Below the pieces are notes generated by a model. The model saw nothing but the letters and a program-made list of their open reading frames with translations, did not search any database and was not told the DNA's origin. From Primorskyibacter flagellatus (GTDB lineage: Bacteria > Pseudomonadota > Alphaproteobacteria > Rhodobacterales > Rhodobacteraceae): DNA of 64,000 bases. Where the stretch lies: NCBI RefSeq assembly GCF_900176485.1, contig NZ_FWYD01000019.1, forward strand, positions 1 through 64,000, given 5' to 3'. The position numbers were made by a program, and so were the translations under genes. This document shows, piece after piece, positions 44,342-53,204 of this stretch. How positions within the stretch are numbered: position 1 is the stretch's first letter; every line of letters starts with the position of its first letter.

Positions 44342-45043
44342 ATGCTGACCTTTTTAAGATCGACTGCGCTCACCGCAGCCATCTCAGTCTCCGCTACGAT
44401 TGCCGCCCCTGCGCCAGCCGAAGCATATCCCATTGACTGCGCGATCCTGCTTTGCCTCGCCGGTGGCTGGCCCAGCTCGCCCGAATGCTCTGCGGCCCGC
44501 GCCACATTCATCCGCCGGATCACGCCCTTTCCGATCGAGCCTCCGCTGCAAATCTGGCGTTGTCCGATGGGCGCGTCGTTCGAGGTAGATCCCTCCACCC
44601 TCACAGCCGACCGCATCTACGAAATTCTCATGGACGAAAGCGTGCCGCAGCAATCCTTTCCTGCGCCCGCGCCAGAGGGCTTCACGTTGAAACCTCAACC
44701 CGCCGTCTACCGCGAGACGGACAACCTGCCGTTTTCGGACAGCACCATGGTTCATCCCGTTCAATCTGCCGACATTGACGTGTCCGGCCCCGCGTTCGAT
44801 TTCATCCGCTCGATCCGGGTGAGCCAGGTACGCGTCAGAGAGTGGGGCGAGGAATGCCACTCCTACAAAGACATACGCATCGGGACCTATGACAGCCAAG
44901 GCCGGTTTTCGTGGCGCGATTCCGAAGTAGTTCCGGCCGCATTTGAGGGCCGCGACCGTCGCTGCCCCCGAAACCTGCGGGGCGTCCTGGTCGAATGGCG
45001 CGATTATCAGGGCAATTATGACAAGGAGCAGGTCAACTACTAG
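44342..45043 (+). CDS. Secreted TrbM-like conjugation-associated protein
   Basis: A 233-residue protein with a signal peptide (about 1-28, ending APAEA). It then has the Cys-rich motif DCAILLCLAGG...ECSAARATFIRRITPF...WRCP. The CxxxLCLAGG...EC layout resembles TrbM, a periplasmic factor in several conjugation systems. The C-terminal half (IRVSQVRVREWGEECHSYKD) has two further Cys and is not recognised. The link to TrbM is from motif memory only. Confidence 0.6.
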   Translation: MLTFLRSTALTAAISVSATIAAPAPAEAYPIDCAILLCLAGGWPSSPECSAARATFIRRITPFPIEPPLQIWRCPMGASFEVDPSTLTADRIYEILMDESVPQQSFPAPAPEGFTLKPQPAVYRETDNLPFSDSTMVHPVQSADIDVSGPAFDFIRSIRVSQVRVREWGEECHSYKDIRIGTYDSQGRFSWRDSEVVPAAFEGRDRRCPRNLRGVLVEWRDYQGNYDKEQVNY

Positions 45044-45163
45044 CCCTTGTGCGCAGGTTTTGGCCGACAACTATAATTGCGACACGCATCAACAAGCTGT
45101 ATGAAAGTTTCTAACCGATAATCCAGAATCAAAAAGATCGGAGCAGTCAGCACAGAACAAATG

Positions 45164-45202
45164 AAAACCCCCGCGAGGCGGAAACCTGCGGGGGGGGGTT
45201 TT
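45164..45202. terminator. Strong bidirectional terminator hairpin
   Basis: AAAACCCCCGC (45164-45174) and GCGGGGGGGG...TTTT (45188-45202) form a GC stem flanked by A and T runs, so it can end transcription in either direction. It follows the TrbM-like gene by about 120 bp. The rest of 45044-45355 shows only a small TCGCTT/AAGCGA hairpin just before the next gene. Confidence 0.75.
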
Positions 45203-45355
45203 AAGAGCCGAGGGATTGCCGTCCCGGGATCGACCATAACTTCTCAGGTCTTGTTCTAACCTCTCCCTACATGACGAGCAAGAAAAAACCGCACCTGTGC
45301 GAACAAGAAAAATTTGCCCGTCACCGTCTCGCTTTAACAAGCGAGGACAAGACCA

Positions 45356-46252
45356 GTGACCACATCAACCATCCCCCATAGCGGGGATTTCATGCGCCTT
45401 TTCGCGCGCACCCCCATGACAGGGGCGGCGCTGCGCATCGCCAATACCCTGGCCGGCTACATCAGCTATGACGGAGTGTTTCGCGGCGCGCCGAAAGGCT
45501 TTGCCGCCTTCACCATGAAAGAATTGCAGGCCATGACGGATCTCAGTGACCGCGCGGTCCGGCACGCCCTGGACGAGCTGACGCGCCTTTTCGGCCTGAC
45601 CATCCAACGTCGGCATCACGCCCGCCATCTGTTCGCCTTCACCAAGGTCTATGACCCCGAGGATAACGCGTCAGAAGCCGCGGAATCCGTGGCCTCGGAA
45701 CAGGCCGAGATTCCTGCGGAAAAACGAGTAACCGGAACCACAGTTCCGCCTTCTCCTTATAGTAGAACAAAAAGTAATAATCATACGCCTTCGACAATTC
45801 AGATTTCAGAAGGGGCTGGGTCGGTTTACCAGACGCCGTTCGCAACCGTGATCGAGACGGCGAAGAAAGGCACAGAAGCCGAAAGCATGGACACGCAGTT
45901 CTTGTGGGCCGGTTTCCACATGCTCAACACCCGGAACCGCCATGCTTACGCGCCGCTGTCTTGGCTGATCGCCTTTGTCCGCAAGGCGAAACCGAAGTTT
46001 CAGGCGGCAGAGAAACCGCAACGAAAAGCGGAGGCCCCTGCCCCGGCCTGTCCCGATCCGCTGATCCTCATGGCGCAGCCCGCGCCCCACGCCAACAAGG
46101 ATTTCCACGAGCACAACCTGCGAAAAGCGATCGGGAATGACGCCTATGACCGGCGCGTTTCTGAGATCCGGAAGACCTACGGCGCAAGCGTTTTTGCGGC
46201 GAAACGGGCCGTCCACGGACAGGCGGTCAAAGACGGGACAATCAACCCGTGA
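45356..46252 (+). CDS. Plasmid winged-helix protein, possible replication-associated factor
   Basis: A 298-residue protein. Residues about 20-105 look like a winged helix (ALRIANTLAGYISYDG, FTMKELQAMTDLSDRAVRHALDELTRLFGLTIQRR). A low-complexity linker with ACC and Ser/Thr stretches follows, then a second domain (MDTQFLWAGFHMLNTRNRHAYAPL) and a basic C-terminus. The GTG at 45356 is the start, with GAGGAC upstream. The domain layout is similar to some plasmid replication or helix-turn-helix proteins, but no initiator motif is certain. Confidence 0.55.
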   Translation: MTTSTIPHSGDFMRLFARTPMTGAALRIANTLAGYISYDGVFRGAPKGFAAFTMKELQAMTDLSDRAVRHALDELTRLFGLTIQRRHHARHLFAFTKVYDPEDNASEAAESVASEQAEIPAEKRVTGTTVPPSPYSRTKSNNHTPSTIQISEGAGSVYQTPFATVIETAKKGTEAESMDTQFLWAGFHMLNTRNRHAYAPLSWLIAFVRKAKPKFQAAEKPQRKAEAPAPACPDPLILMAQPAPHANKDFHEHNLRKAIGNDAYDRRVSEIRKTYGASVFAAKRAVHGQAVKDGTINP

Positions 46253-46536
46253 AGGCTTTTCCCGTCATCGTCGCGGCGATCGCCGCCTTCGGCCCAGGCG
46301 CCGCCACCGCCGAATGGTGCAATCCGCCGATAGCACCGGAGCTGACCACGCCGGAGCTGGCGCAGGAATACCGCGAAGAGTTCAAAGACGAGTTCAATCA
46401 GTATTTTCGCGATGCTTCCCGATACACCGCCTGCCTCGATGCCGAACGAACGCGCATCTTCGAGGAAATGCAGATCACCGCACAGAGATACGAACGCTTC
46501 TTGGGCGATAGCAGAAATTGGACCACTGACCAGTGA
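46249..46536 (+). CDS. Small secreted protein of unknown function
   Basis: A 95-residue protein with a signal peptide (MKAFPVIVAAIAAFGPGAATA) and a helical acidic mature part with two Cys (EWCNPP, TACLDAE). GTG start overlaps the previous stop by 4 bp, so it is translationally coupled to the winged-helix gene. It may be exported by Sec and function in the periplasm; no family recognised. Confidence 0.65.
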   Translation: MKAFPVIVAAIAAFGPGAATAEWCNPPIAPELTTPELAQEYREEFKDEFNQYFRDASRYTACLDAERTRIFEEMQITAQRYERFLGDSRNWTTDQ

Positions 46537-46557
46537 GCCCGGCGTGCCATAAAGCGT

Positions 46558-46806
46558 CTATCTGGGAGTTTGGAATGGTATTGATCCGCTCGGCAAACCT
46601 TTACCCTTCCCCGTGGGCGCGACGGCCAGCTCACCTCTGATTTCTGTGTGCACCAGATAGCAAAATCTGTCCCAAGTCACATCCGATCCGCACTGCCGAT
46701 GAACCAACCGCATTGCTTCCAGTTTAAAGGGATCACGAAACAAGTCACCGCCGACCAGATCTGACAGGTCGCGCCATTGATCGAGTGAGATAACATTGTC
46801 TTTCAT
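46558..46806 (-). CDS. Small hypothetical protein, second of an overlapping pair
   Basis: 82 residues, protein-like (MKDNVISLDQWRDLSDLVGG, HRQCGSDVTWDRFCYLVHTE), no signal or membrane span. The start overlaps the stop of the upstream gene by 4 bp. Small overlapping gene pairs on plasmids are sometimes toxin-antitoxin modules, but no toxin motif is visible here. Confidence 0.6.
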   Translation of the reverse strand: MKDNVISLDQWRDLSDLVGGDLFRDPFKLEAMRLVHRQCGSDVTWDRFCYLVHTEIRGELAVAPTGKGKGLPSGSIPFQTPR

Positions 46807-47072
46807 CTTCCCTCATCCTTGTTGAGCGTCTGAGTTTCTTTATATGCCGCTGCTGTCACGCGCAGAGCTTCGCGCAGATAACTGATTTTCCCTTCGTCCA
46901 ACCGGCGCCTGAGCGCGGTGATCGCGCCATCTATGTCGCCCTCCGCCTCCGCCAAGACGCTTTCGATGTGCTTGCCCGCGCTATCTGTCGTTTCAAAGTA
47001 ATCGCCGTAGGTTCCGGGCTTGAATACTGTCTCGTATTGCTCGCCGCGATGCTGAAAAGCCTTTGCTGTCAT
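46803..47072 (-). CDS. Small hypothetical protein, first of an overlapping pair
   Basis: 89 residues with a beta-rich start (GEQYETVFKPGTYGDYFETT) and a helical charged end (AITALRRRLDEGKISYLREALRV). Translationally coupled to the next gene (ATGA overlap). Function unknown. Confidence 0.6.
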   Translation of the reverse strand: MTAKAFQHRGEQYETVFKPGTYGDYFETTDSAGKHIESVLAEAEGDIDGAITALRRRLDEGKISYLREALRVTAAAYKETQTLNKDEGR

Positions 47073-47188
47073 TGATCTGCGCCTCTGCTGGATTTGAGTT
47101 CAGGCGGCGCGGGAAGGCGCGCGAACCTGCAAGGCTGATAATACAACATCCGATTGAGAATTGTACCAAAACATAGAGTTGGGCCGTG

Positions 47189-47868
47189 GCCCCTGCCATG
47201 ATCCTCGATCATGTCACCGCGCTCTAGGCTACAGCCGGCATTCGGCTTTCGCCCCGCACCCTTCAGCCCCATCCTCCCTGATCCAATAGCCCGCGCCCTG
47301 TCTCATCCGAGCCAGGGCGCGGGCTTTTTCTCATGGTCGGCTGCGGCCTTGTGAGCGGCCCTTTCGGGTGCCGGTCGCATGGGGCGGCGTCAGACCTTCC
47401 CACAAGTCGCCTCGCCATCCTTCGCTTTATGTTGGCGCGTCCAGCTCGTCGCCTGCAAGACCCTGCCCCGTCCCCTTGTCCGGGGCGGGCTGGAAAGCTC
47501 TGACGAATGCTGGATCGGAGATCCGCGCCAGCGCAGATCACATAAGCAGGGGGTTTCGTCGCACGCTCCGAACGCCCCTGCATCCTGGGCCGCGCGTTCC
47601 GCGCGTCCGTAAGGGGACCGCCGGTCCCCCACCGCAACCCTGAAAACCTGCACCCAAAGGGGTTTCCCCGACCTTCCTGCGCCTGCGGCTTCGTGCAGGC
47701 CGGGTGATCCCCCTCCCCTTTGGCTTTGATTTCAGAGTTGCAGCGGTTCCCCCCCTGCCCTCGCCGGGAGGCAGGCTTTCAGGAGAGGGGCGCGCTTCGC
47801 GCTTCCTCGCCAGAAACCCCGCCCCGATTTTCGGCAAAGACCGGAAACGTGGCACCACCACGAAGGAG
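47189..47868 (+). repeat. Long noncoding leader repeat, copy 1
   Basis: About 680 bp that repeat, with small differences and an extra roughly 160 bp at 47385-47545, the sequence at 53938-54457. Shared landmarks are the dyad ATGATCCTCGATCAT, CATCCTCCCTGATCCAATAGCCC, GACCGCCGGTCCCCCACCGCAACCCTGA and CGATTTTCGGCAAAGACC. Both copies end in an AAGGAG ribosome site right before a small gene. The frames running through it show no protein-like sequence, so it is likely noncoding DNA or a structured RNA leader. Confidence 0.8.
47288..47329 (+). terminator. Intrinsic terminator inside leader repeat copy 1
   Basis: AGCCCGCGCCCTG (47288-47300) and CAGGGCGCGGGCT (47313-47325) form a 13-bp perfect stem followed by TTTTTC. 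In copy 2 (54041 onward) the same stem is degraded by mismatches and the T-run is broken. Confidence 0.8.
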
Positions 47869-47875
47869 TTGCCCA

Positions 47876-48283
47876 ATGGGTTACACGACCGCCTATCATC
47901 ACGTGAGAACCGACGCCGAAGCGGCACGGTATGCGCTCAAGGAAGTTGAACGCGCTGGTATCAAGGTGCTGGCCTTCTCGACCGACAGGCATGTGATCGG
48001 GCATGGCTACGGCTTTGTCACCTATGCCGCTGTCGAGGTTGTCGAGAACGACCGCCGCGACGTGATCTGCATGACCGTATTGCAGCACCGCACCGACAGC
48101 GAAGTCGGCTGGAAATTCGTTGACGAAACGATGGGTCCGAACAACGAGCGTTGCCCCATTGCCATTCTCAACATGCTCACCCCGCCTCAGAACGACTATG
48201 CCGCGTCGTTTCGCAAGGCATCGCGCCTGTTCCACGAAGGCCGCGTGGAAAACGTCACTTTGCACACGGGAGAGGCAGCATGA
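47876..48283 (+). CDS. Conserved plasmid protein of unknown function (DUF6927-like)
   Basis: A 135-residue protein starting MGYTTAYHHVRTDAEAARYA, with ICMTVLQHRTDSEVGWKFVD and ETMGPNNERCPIAILNMLTP. The DETMGP...CP..IL..LTP pattern recalls a family annotated DUF6927, remembered but not verified. GAAGGAG at 47862-47868 sets the ATG at 47876; the longer upstream frame runs into the noncoding leader. First gene of a co-directional plasmid operon to 51364. Confidence 0.75.
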   Translation: MGYTTAYHHVRTDAEAARYALKEVERAGIKVLAFSTDRHVIGHGYGFVTYAAVEVVENDRRDVICMTVLQHRTDSEVGWKFVDETMGPNNERCPIAILNMLTPPQNDYAASFRKASRLFHEGRVENVTLHTGEAA

Positions 48284-48663
48284 CCGACGCTGTTGAACTG
48301 ACAGAGGCCGAGGCCGAAGCGCAGGTGATTGCCAAGCAGAACGATCAATTCCGCAAGACCTGGGGCGCTGACTTTACCATCCCCGGCAAGATCGTCGTGA
48401 CCCAAAGCGTGGCCTGCCTGTCCGCAGGCGCACAGGTTCAGATCATGCGGGCCGTGCAGGCATTCGACACCTTCACCGAGGACAATGACCCTTACGGCGA
48501 TCACAGCTTTGGCGCGTTTGAAATCGAATGCGCAGGCGAAACCGTCAAGCTGTTCTGGAAGATCGACCTCTACGACCGCGCTTACAAATACGGCAGCGAG
48601 GCCCCGGCGGATACCTCTGAAACCCGCCGCGTTCTGACCATTCTGCAACGCCACGAATACTAG
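48280..48663 (+). CDS. DUF3768-type protein
   Basis: A 127-residue protein: AKQNDQFRKTW, GKIVVTQSVACL, VQAFDTFTEDNDPYGDHSFGAFEIE, KLFWKIDLYDRAYKYGSEAPAD. This matches the DUF3768 family common on alphaproteobacterial plasmids, of unknown function. The start overlaps the previous gene by 4 bp. An in-frame upstream extension lies inside that gene and is not used. Confidence 0.8.
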   Translation: MTDAVELTEAEAEAQVIAKQNDQFRKTWGADFTIPGKIVVTQSVACLSAGAQVQIMRAVQAFDTFTEDNDPYGDHSFGAFEIECAGETVKLFWKIDLYDRAYKYGSEAPADTSETRRVLTILQRHEY

Positions 48664-48739
48664 CGCCGCACAAGCGGACCCGCCGCACCGGACAAGGTGC
48701 GGCACCCCACCCCTTCACCACAGACCAAGGAACAGACCC

Positions 48740-50563
48740 ATGACAGACCAAAGCAAAATCATTGCCGCCACCGACGAGCAAATCCCCTTTGCAGACCTCT
48801 ATCTGCACGACATGAACCCGCGCAGCATCGTGAGCGAGGACGCGATCGAAGCCCTTGCCGAGAACATCCGCCAGCTTGGCTTGATCCAGAACCCCGCAGG
48901 CTTGCGCGACGAGACAGGCAAGGTTGGCATCGTGGCAGGTGGCCGGCGGTTTCGCGCGCTTGCCTTGTTGCAGGACGATCCCCGGTTTCAGACCGTGACC
49001 GTCCGCATGGCCCCCGATTTTGATACCGCCGCGTTTTGGGCCACCAGCGAGAACGCGCAACGCGAAGCCCTGCACCCGGCAGATGAAATCCGCGACTTTG
49101 GCGCGATGGAGCGGCGCGGCGTCACCGTGCCCGCAATCGCCGTGGCCTACGGCGTGACCGAGCCGCATGTTTACCGCAGGCTCAAACTGGCAAGCCTTCC
49201 CGCGCCCGTGCTGGACGCGCTGAAAGCCGGAGACATCAGCCTCTCCAATGCCGCCGCCTTCACCATCAGCGAGGACGAGGCGAACACGCTGGCCGTGCTG
49301 GAACAGGTGCGCGGTCAGAACTACAGCGAACACCGCATCAAGGACATGCTCAAACCCAACGCCGTGCGGCAGACCGACCGCCGCGCTGTCTTTGTCGGGC
49401 TGGACGCTTACGAGGCCGCAGGCGGTCGCATGATCAGTGACCTGTTTGCCGAGCAGACCTTTCTGGACGATGTGGCCCTTCTGGACGAGTTGTTCGCGGC
49501 CAAGCTGGACGCCGAGGCCCAGGCCCTGACCGCCGTAGGCTGGAAATGGGCCGAGGCGTCGGACATTACCTATATCGGCTGGAACTTCATTGAAGATCGC
49601 AAGCTGGACCGCATCTATGCCGAGGAAGGCGACCTGACCGAAGCCGAGGCCGAACGGTATGACGAACTGGCCGAAATGATGGAGGCGGATGTTCTGGACG
49701 AGGCAGGCCAAGCCGAGTTTGCCGCTCTGGAAAACATTCTGGCAGGCGCGTTCAGCGACGAGCAGAAGGCCGTTTCCGGCGTTGTGATCCATGTCGATCA
49801 GAGCGGCAGCGTGCAGACCATCGAGGGGCTTATTACCCGCGAAGATAGGCCCGCCGCGATTGAGGCCGGATTTCTGAGAACATCGGCCCACAAGACCGAG
49901 GCCGCGCCGAAATCGCCTATCTCCGCCAAACTGGCCGACGATCTGTCCCGCATCGCCAAGGGCGCGCGGCAACACGCGGTTTTGCGTAATCCTGATCTGT
50001 TGCTCGACCTTCTGGCCTATCAGTTGAGCCACGATCTGCGTTGGAACAACCCGCTTGGCGTGTCGCTTACGGATGTTCCGAACTGGCCCACCACCGAGGC
50101 CGAAGGCTACGGCTTGGACGAAAGGCTGACCAGCAACCCGCCGCGCGATATGTGGCAGACCAAAGACCTTGCCGCGTCGTTCCGGGCTTTCCGCAAGAAG
50201 GGAGCCGAGCATGTGCGCGGCGAGTTGACCCGGTTCCTTGCCGCGCAATACCGGGGCGGCGACGAGAAGCTGGCCGCATTGGTGGACAAGGAAACCAAGC
50301 CGAGCATCCGCGAGGTCTGGACGCCCACCGCCGAGAACTTTTTCAAGCGCGTGGGTGGCCCCTATCTCAACGATCTGTGGTGCGATCTTCTGGACCTTGC
50401 CGAAGATCACCCCACCGCCACCACCTTTGCCAAGCTGAAAAAAGGCGAGAAGGCCGAGAAGCTGGAAAGCCTGTTTGGCGATGCGTCCATGCGCAGCGCC
50501 CTTGGCATCACCGACGAGCAGGCCGCGCGGATCGACGCTTGGTTGCCCGAAGGCATGGAATGA
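48740..50563 (+). CDS. Large ParB-like DNA-binding protein
   Basis: A 607-residue protein with a ParB/Spo0J N-terminal nuclease/CTPase-like domain (PFADLYLHDMNPR, ENIRQLGLIQNP, IVAGGRRFRALA at about 64-75, the ParB box variant GGRRFRA). An HTH region follows (VPAIAVAYGVTEPHVYRRLKLA). The remaining 400 residues form a long acidic C-terminal region, unlike the roughly 300-residue partition ParB. No ParA is adjacent, so a role in gene regulation or plasmid accessory functions is more likely than segregation. Related large proteins often accompany DUF3768 and DNA methyltransferases on plasmids. Confidence 0.85.
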   Translation: MTDQSKIIAATDEQIPFADLYLHDMNPRSIVSEDAIEALAENIRQLGLIQNPAGLRDETGKVGIVAGGRRFRALALLQDDPRFQTVTVRMAPDFDTAAFWATSENAQREALHPADEIRDFGAMERRGVTVPAIAVAYGVTEPHVYRRLKLASLPAPVLDALKAGDISLSNAAAFTISEDEANTLAVLEQVRGQNYSEHRIKDMLKPNAVRQTDRRAVFVGLDAYEAAGGRMISDLFAEQTFLDDVALLDELFAAKLDAEAQALTAVGWKWAEASDITYIGWNFIEDRKLDRIYAEEGDLTEAEAERYDELAEMMEADVLDEAGQAEFAALENILAGAFSDEQKAVSGVVIHVDQSGSVQTIEGLITREDRPAAIEAGFLRTSAHKTEAAPKSPISAKLADDLSRIAKGARQHAVLRNPDLLLDLLAYQLSHDLRWNNPLGVSLTDVPNWPTTEAEGYGLDERLTSNPPRDMWQTKDLAASFRAFRKKGAEHVRGELTRFLAAQYRGGDEKLAALVDKETKPSIREVWTPTAENFFKRVGGPYLNDLWCDLLDLAEDHPTATTFAKLKKGEKAEKLESLFGDASMRSALGITDEQAARIDAWLPEGME

Positions 50564-50615
50564 AATCGCAGGCGGGGCGTTCGCGCCCTGCCCCTACTTC
50601 GCAGGAGGTTGAGAC

Positions 50616-50936
50616 ATGGCATTCCAGAACGAGACAAACAAAGGCCGCGTGATCAAGATGGTCGACAGCTTGCACCTGATCCTGAAATCCGCACAGGCGA
50701 ACCGCGCCGAGGATCACGAGATTGTTGCGATGTTGCGCCCGCTGACAGGCGAGCTGGCCGGGCTTGGCCTTGCCGCCGATATGCCGGCCGCCGCGCCAGC
50801 ACCGGCGACCAGTGCTTTGACGGCTGGCGAACGCGCCGCCCTGCATCTGGCCGACCGAGCATCCTTGCGCGACCTCATCGCAGCTTTGATGGGGCGGCTC
50901 GATGCCCACGCCGCGCAGTTGGATGATGCGCCATGA
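50616..50936 (+). CDS. Small hypothetical plasmid protein
   Basis: 106 residues: helical N-terminus (MAFQNETNKGRVIKMVDSLHLILKSAQANRA), an Ala/Pro-rich linker (AAAPAPATSAL), and a helical C-terminus (LADRASLRDLIAALMGRLD). GGAGG lies before the ATG. It is coupled to the next gene by a 4-bp overlap. No family known to me. Confidence 0.7.
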   Translation: MAFQNETNKGRVIKMVDSLHLILKSAQANRAEDHEIVAMLRPLTGELAGLGLAADMPAAAPAPATSALTAGERAALHLADRASLRDLIAALMGRLDAHAAQLDDAP

Positions 50937-51364
50937 GACACAAACGCTGGCCCCGCCACCCGTTCACCGACACGTCCCGCAAGCGTGCCGCGCTGCGCCG
51001 AAAGCAGCGCCTTGAACGCGAGGCTCTGCCCCTTCTGGCTGACCTGGTGGCCGAGGCGCAACCGTCCGAGGATGATGTGATGCGCGCCCGTGCCGATCAA
51101 TGGACAACCCAAGAGGCCCGAGATCGCAGCCGCCGCGCCCGCAAATGGCTTGAAGCCCGCGCCCGCCTCGCCGCCCTGTCCGCAAACGAAAGGGCAGTGC
51201 TGCGCCGCGCATGGGATTGCGCGCCTTACCCCGCCGATCCGGTCTATCTTCTGGACTTTCTACACAGCTACAGCACCGGGCGGATCACGCTCGATGCCCT
51301 GCCTTTCGCTCTTGTGCCGACAGATCAGCATGGATGCCGCATCACGCTCGCGCCGTGCGTTTGA
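50933..51364 (+). CDS. Basic hypothetical plasmid protein
   Basis: 143 residues, strongly Arg/Ala-rich in the first 85 (KRAALRRKQRLEREALPLLADL, then RSRRARKWLEARARLAAL), with a C-terminal YLLDFLHSYSTGRITLDALP. Possibly nucleic-acid-binding by charge only. It is the last gene of the operon, followed by a terminator. Confidence 0.65.
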   Translation: MRHKRWPRHPFTDTSRKRAALRRKQRLEREALPLLADLVAEAQPSEDDVMRARADQWTTQEARDRSRRARKWLEARARLAALSANERAVLRRAWDCAPYPADPVYLLDFLHSYSTGRITLDALPFALVPTDQHGCRITLAPCV

Positions 51365-51452
51365 CGGAATTTTGGCCGGTCCAAACTGGTAAGACATGCG
51401 CTGGTCTGCTACTATGTGAATAACAGTTTTCTTTGTGGTGAAGAAAAACACT

Positions 51453-51478
51453 GGCCCCGCTTCGGCGGGGCTTCTTTT
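51453..51478 (+). terminator. Intrinsic terminator with TTCG loop
   Basis: GCCCCGC-TTCG-GCGGGGC (51453-51470), followed by TTCTTTTT. A textbook terminator about 90 bp after the 50933-51364 gene, ending the plasmid operon that starts at 47876. I see no gene in 51365-51592. Confidence 0.92.
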
Positions 51479-51592
51479 TGGCTGTTTCGATCTGAACGAG
51501 GATTCAGATTTGGCCGCTCGGCCCAGGGCCGCGCCCAGGTCCGCCCGGCCCCGCGCTATGCGCGCGGCAGCCGCTTTCGCGGCATGGGTCGA

Positions 51593-51976
51593 TCAACCAC
51601 ACCAGCTTTGTCTGCGCCCACCATTGTATCGCCTTGCGAGTCCTTCGCTGACCAAAATATCCGCCACGTCATTGCGGCCAACGTAGAGCCGCGCCAGCCC
51701 GCGGTTGTATTTGTCCCGTCCCGGCAAGATCACCAGATCGACATTTCGCACGCTCGCCATCAGTTGCCGCAATCGGTTCGTGGCCGCGCGGCCGAGCGCC
51801 AGCTCGTACTCGCATCGCGGCTTGTAGGTTTCCGGTGTATCGAAGCCGACCAGCCGGAATTTGTCGCCTTTGGCCCGTACCGTGTCGCCGTCCACCACGT
51901 AGATCGAGGACGAGGCGATCACTTCCGCCGTGGCGATGGCAGGCCAGAGCAGAGCAAGGATGAGTAGGAGCCGCAT
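51593..51976 (-). CDS. Secreted thermonuclease-like protein (SNase family)
   Basis: A 127-residue nuclease with a signal peptide (MRLLLILALLWPAIATA) and the staphylococcal-nuclease core: VVDGDT (27-32, with D29 and D31), FRLVGFDTPE (R41, D46, E49) and RDKYNRGLARLYV, which carries the second catalytic Arg. The catalytic set is complete. It should cut DNA or RNA in the periplasm or outside. The ATG at 51976 begins the signal peptide; a longer frame upstream is not supported. Confidence 0.88.
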   Translation of the reverse strand: MRLLLILALLWPAIATAEVIASSSIYVVDGDTVRAKGDKFRLVGFDTPETYKPRCEYELALGRAATNRLRQLMASVRNVDLVILPGRDKYNRGLARLYVGRNDVADILVSEGLARRYNGGRRQSWCG

Positions 51977-52039
51977 GGTTCTGCCTTTCATTCCGGTGGG
52001 AGGTGAGTGTCGCACCGCCCCTTCTTGATTGTCCAGCAA

Positions 52040-52374
52040 TAGCAGCCGTTTGGTTTACCCCGAGTTTATCACGCTCGATTCAATGCCGCCGGTTCCGGTC
52101 ATGGTGAACTCACAGAGACGCGAAACCCTGATGCGGTCTGTTCTTGGCCTTTGCCTGAAACGCGGCAGGAATGCAGATTGCATCCGGACATAGCTGACCC
52201 CCTTCGTTTCTCACTGATGCCTTATCGCGGATCGCGGCCAGGCCGTGCCCTCAGCTCACGCTTCGGCAAGCAGAAAGACGGCTTCCACCTTCGGCGGACC
52301 CTCCGCATTTCAGCTTGCGCCCTGCCCTGACACGATCCGCTCCTTTCAAGCCATCGAAACAAAGGAGATCGGCC
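52040..52374. other. Intergenic region, nothing supported
   Basis: About 335 bp between the nuclease gene and the next small gene. There is an AAGGAG for the gene at 52375, and no frame with both a ribosome site and protein-like composition. It likely holds the two divergent promoters. Confidence 0.4.
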
Positions 52375-52590
52375 ATGACCAACTTCATCCTCACCGTTCC
52401 CGTCAAATTCACCAAAGACGGCAAAGAGCAGACCACCTACCGCCGCGTCGGCGCAGTGTTCGAGAACACCAAGACCGCAACCGGCGAAACCTTCCTCTCG
52501 ATCAAGCTGGATTTCCCGGTGGCCGTGACCGAACTGGTTGCCTTCCAGTCCAAGCCGAAGGACGGCGAAGGCGGCGACGATCACCCCTAA
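52375..52590 (+). CDS. Small conserved plasmid protein
   Basis: 71 residues, beta-rich (MTNFILTVPVKFTKDGKEQT, YRRVGAVFENTKTATGETFL, SIKLDFPVAVTELVAF) and ending in an acidic tail. The GxxFxN...LSIKLD pattern is seen in short plasmid proteins of the DUF736 type, but the match is loose. ATG at 52375 with AAGGAG 7 nt upstream; the longer frame lacks a site. Confidence 0.7.
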   Translation: MTNFILTVPVKFTKDGKEQTTYRRVGAVFENTKTATGETFLSIKLDFPVAVTELVAFQSKPKDGEGGDDHP

Positions 52591-52623
52591 GCCCCTGCGG
52601 GCCTGGGGCGGCACAAGCCGCCC

Positions 52624-52905
52624 CTACTCATCCTTGCTCTGCCCCGGCATTTCCGCTTCCGCTCTGCCGGGAAGCGCCTCGACCACCACCCAGGCCATGC
52701 AGTCGCGTTGGCCGCATTTAGGGCAGGTCAAACTGCCCATTATCCAGCGCAGAAACTCATGCTCTGTATACCGCTGGCGCAGCCAAAAGCTGTGTAAATA
52801 CCACGGACCTGCCCCGCACATGCAGCTCACTCTGGCCGCGTGCGCAGCTCCGATGCTGCCCACGCGCAGAGTGTAGAGAGGGGCGAGGAAGGTTTCGCGG
52901 ATCAT
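52624..52905 (-). CDS. Small zinc-ribbon-like protein
   Basis: 93 residues with Cys pairs that could bind zinc: C28/C30 (SCMCGAGPWYLHSF) and C61/C64/C69 (TCPKCGQRDCMAW). Real by composition and conserved-looking Trp/Cys motifs. It is convergent with the 52375 gene. Function unknown. Confidence 0.6.
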   Translation of the reverse strand: MIRETFLAPLYTLRVGSIGAAHAARVSCMCGAGPWYLHSFWLRQRYTEHEFLRWIMGSLTCPKCGQRDCMAWVVVEALPGRAEAEMPGQSKDE

Positions 52906-53204
52906 CTGAGAACATTAGAAGAACATGCGGGGCGAAGGAAGGCTTTCAATGTGTACTTCGGCAAGAACATTGATCTGCAAAACAAGATGGCTGACGAGTC
53001 GTGGGCAAGGCTCCAGACTCAGGCGATCAAAATTGGCGGACACGAGGTCAACATGTCTCCCAGACCAACAATCACGTTCAGGCCGCCAGTCGAACACTGT
53101 GAGTCTAAACTGTCGAGTTGGTTGACCGCTGAGTAATAAAACCGCAGCGTGGCACAAATGCGTTCCGCTTTGGGAATGTCGGTTGAGAGCAATCCAATTA
53201 AACC
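52906..53204. other. Intergenic region with possible gene remnant
   Basis: A frame reading FNVYFGKNIDLQNKMADESW and TITFRPPVEHCESKLSSWL crosses 52950-53136. It looks partly protein-like but has no ribosome site, and its N-terminal part overlaps the zinc-ribbon gene antisense. It may be a decayed gene; I do not call it. Confidence 0.3.

Noticed and set aside
48545-50410. A 621-codon open frame on the minus strand
   Set aside because: It lies wholly antisense to the ParB-like gene and the end of the DUF3768 gene. Its sequence is Gly/Val/His-rich low-information text typical of antisense frames in GC-rich DNA, with no ribosome site or motif.
48740-50563. Plasmid partition gene parB
   Set aside because: No parA neighbour, no centromere-like repeats seen, and the protein is twice the normal length; only the N-terminal domain is ParB-like.
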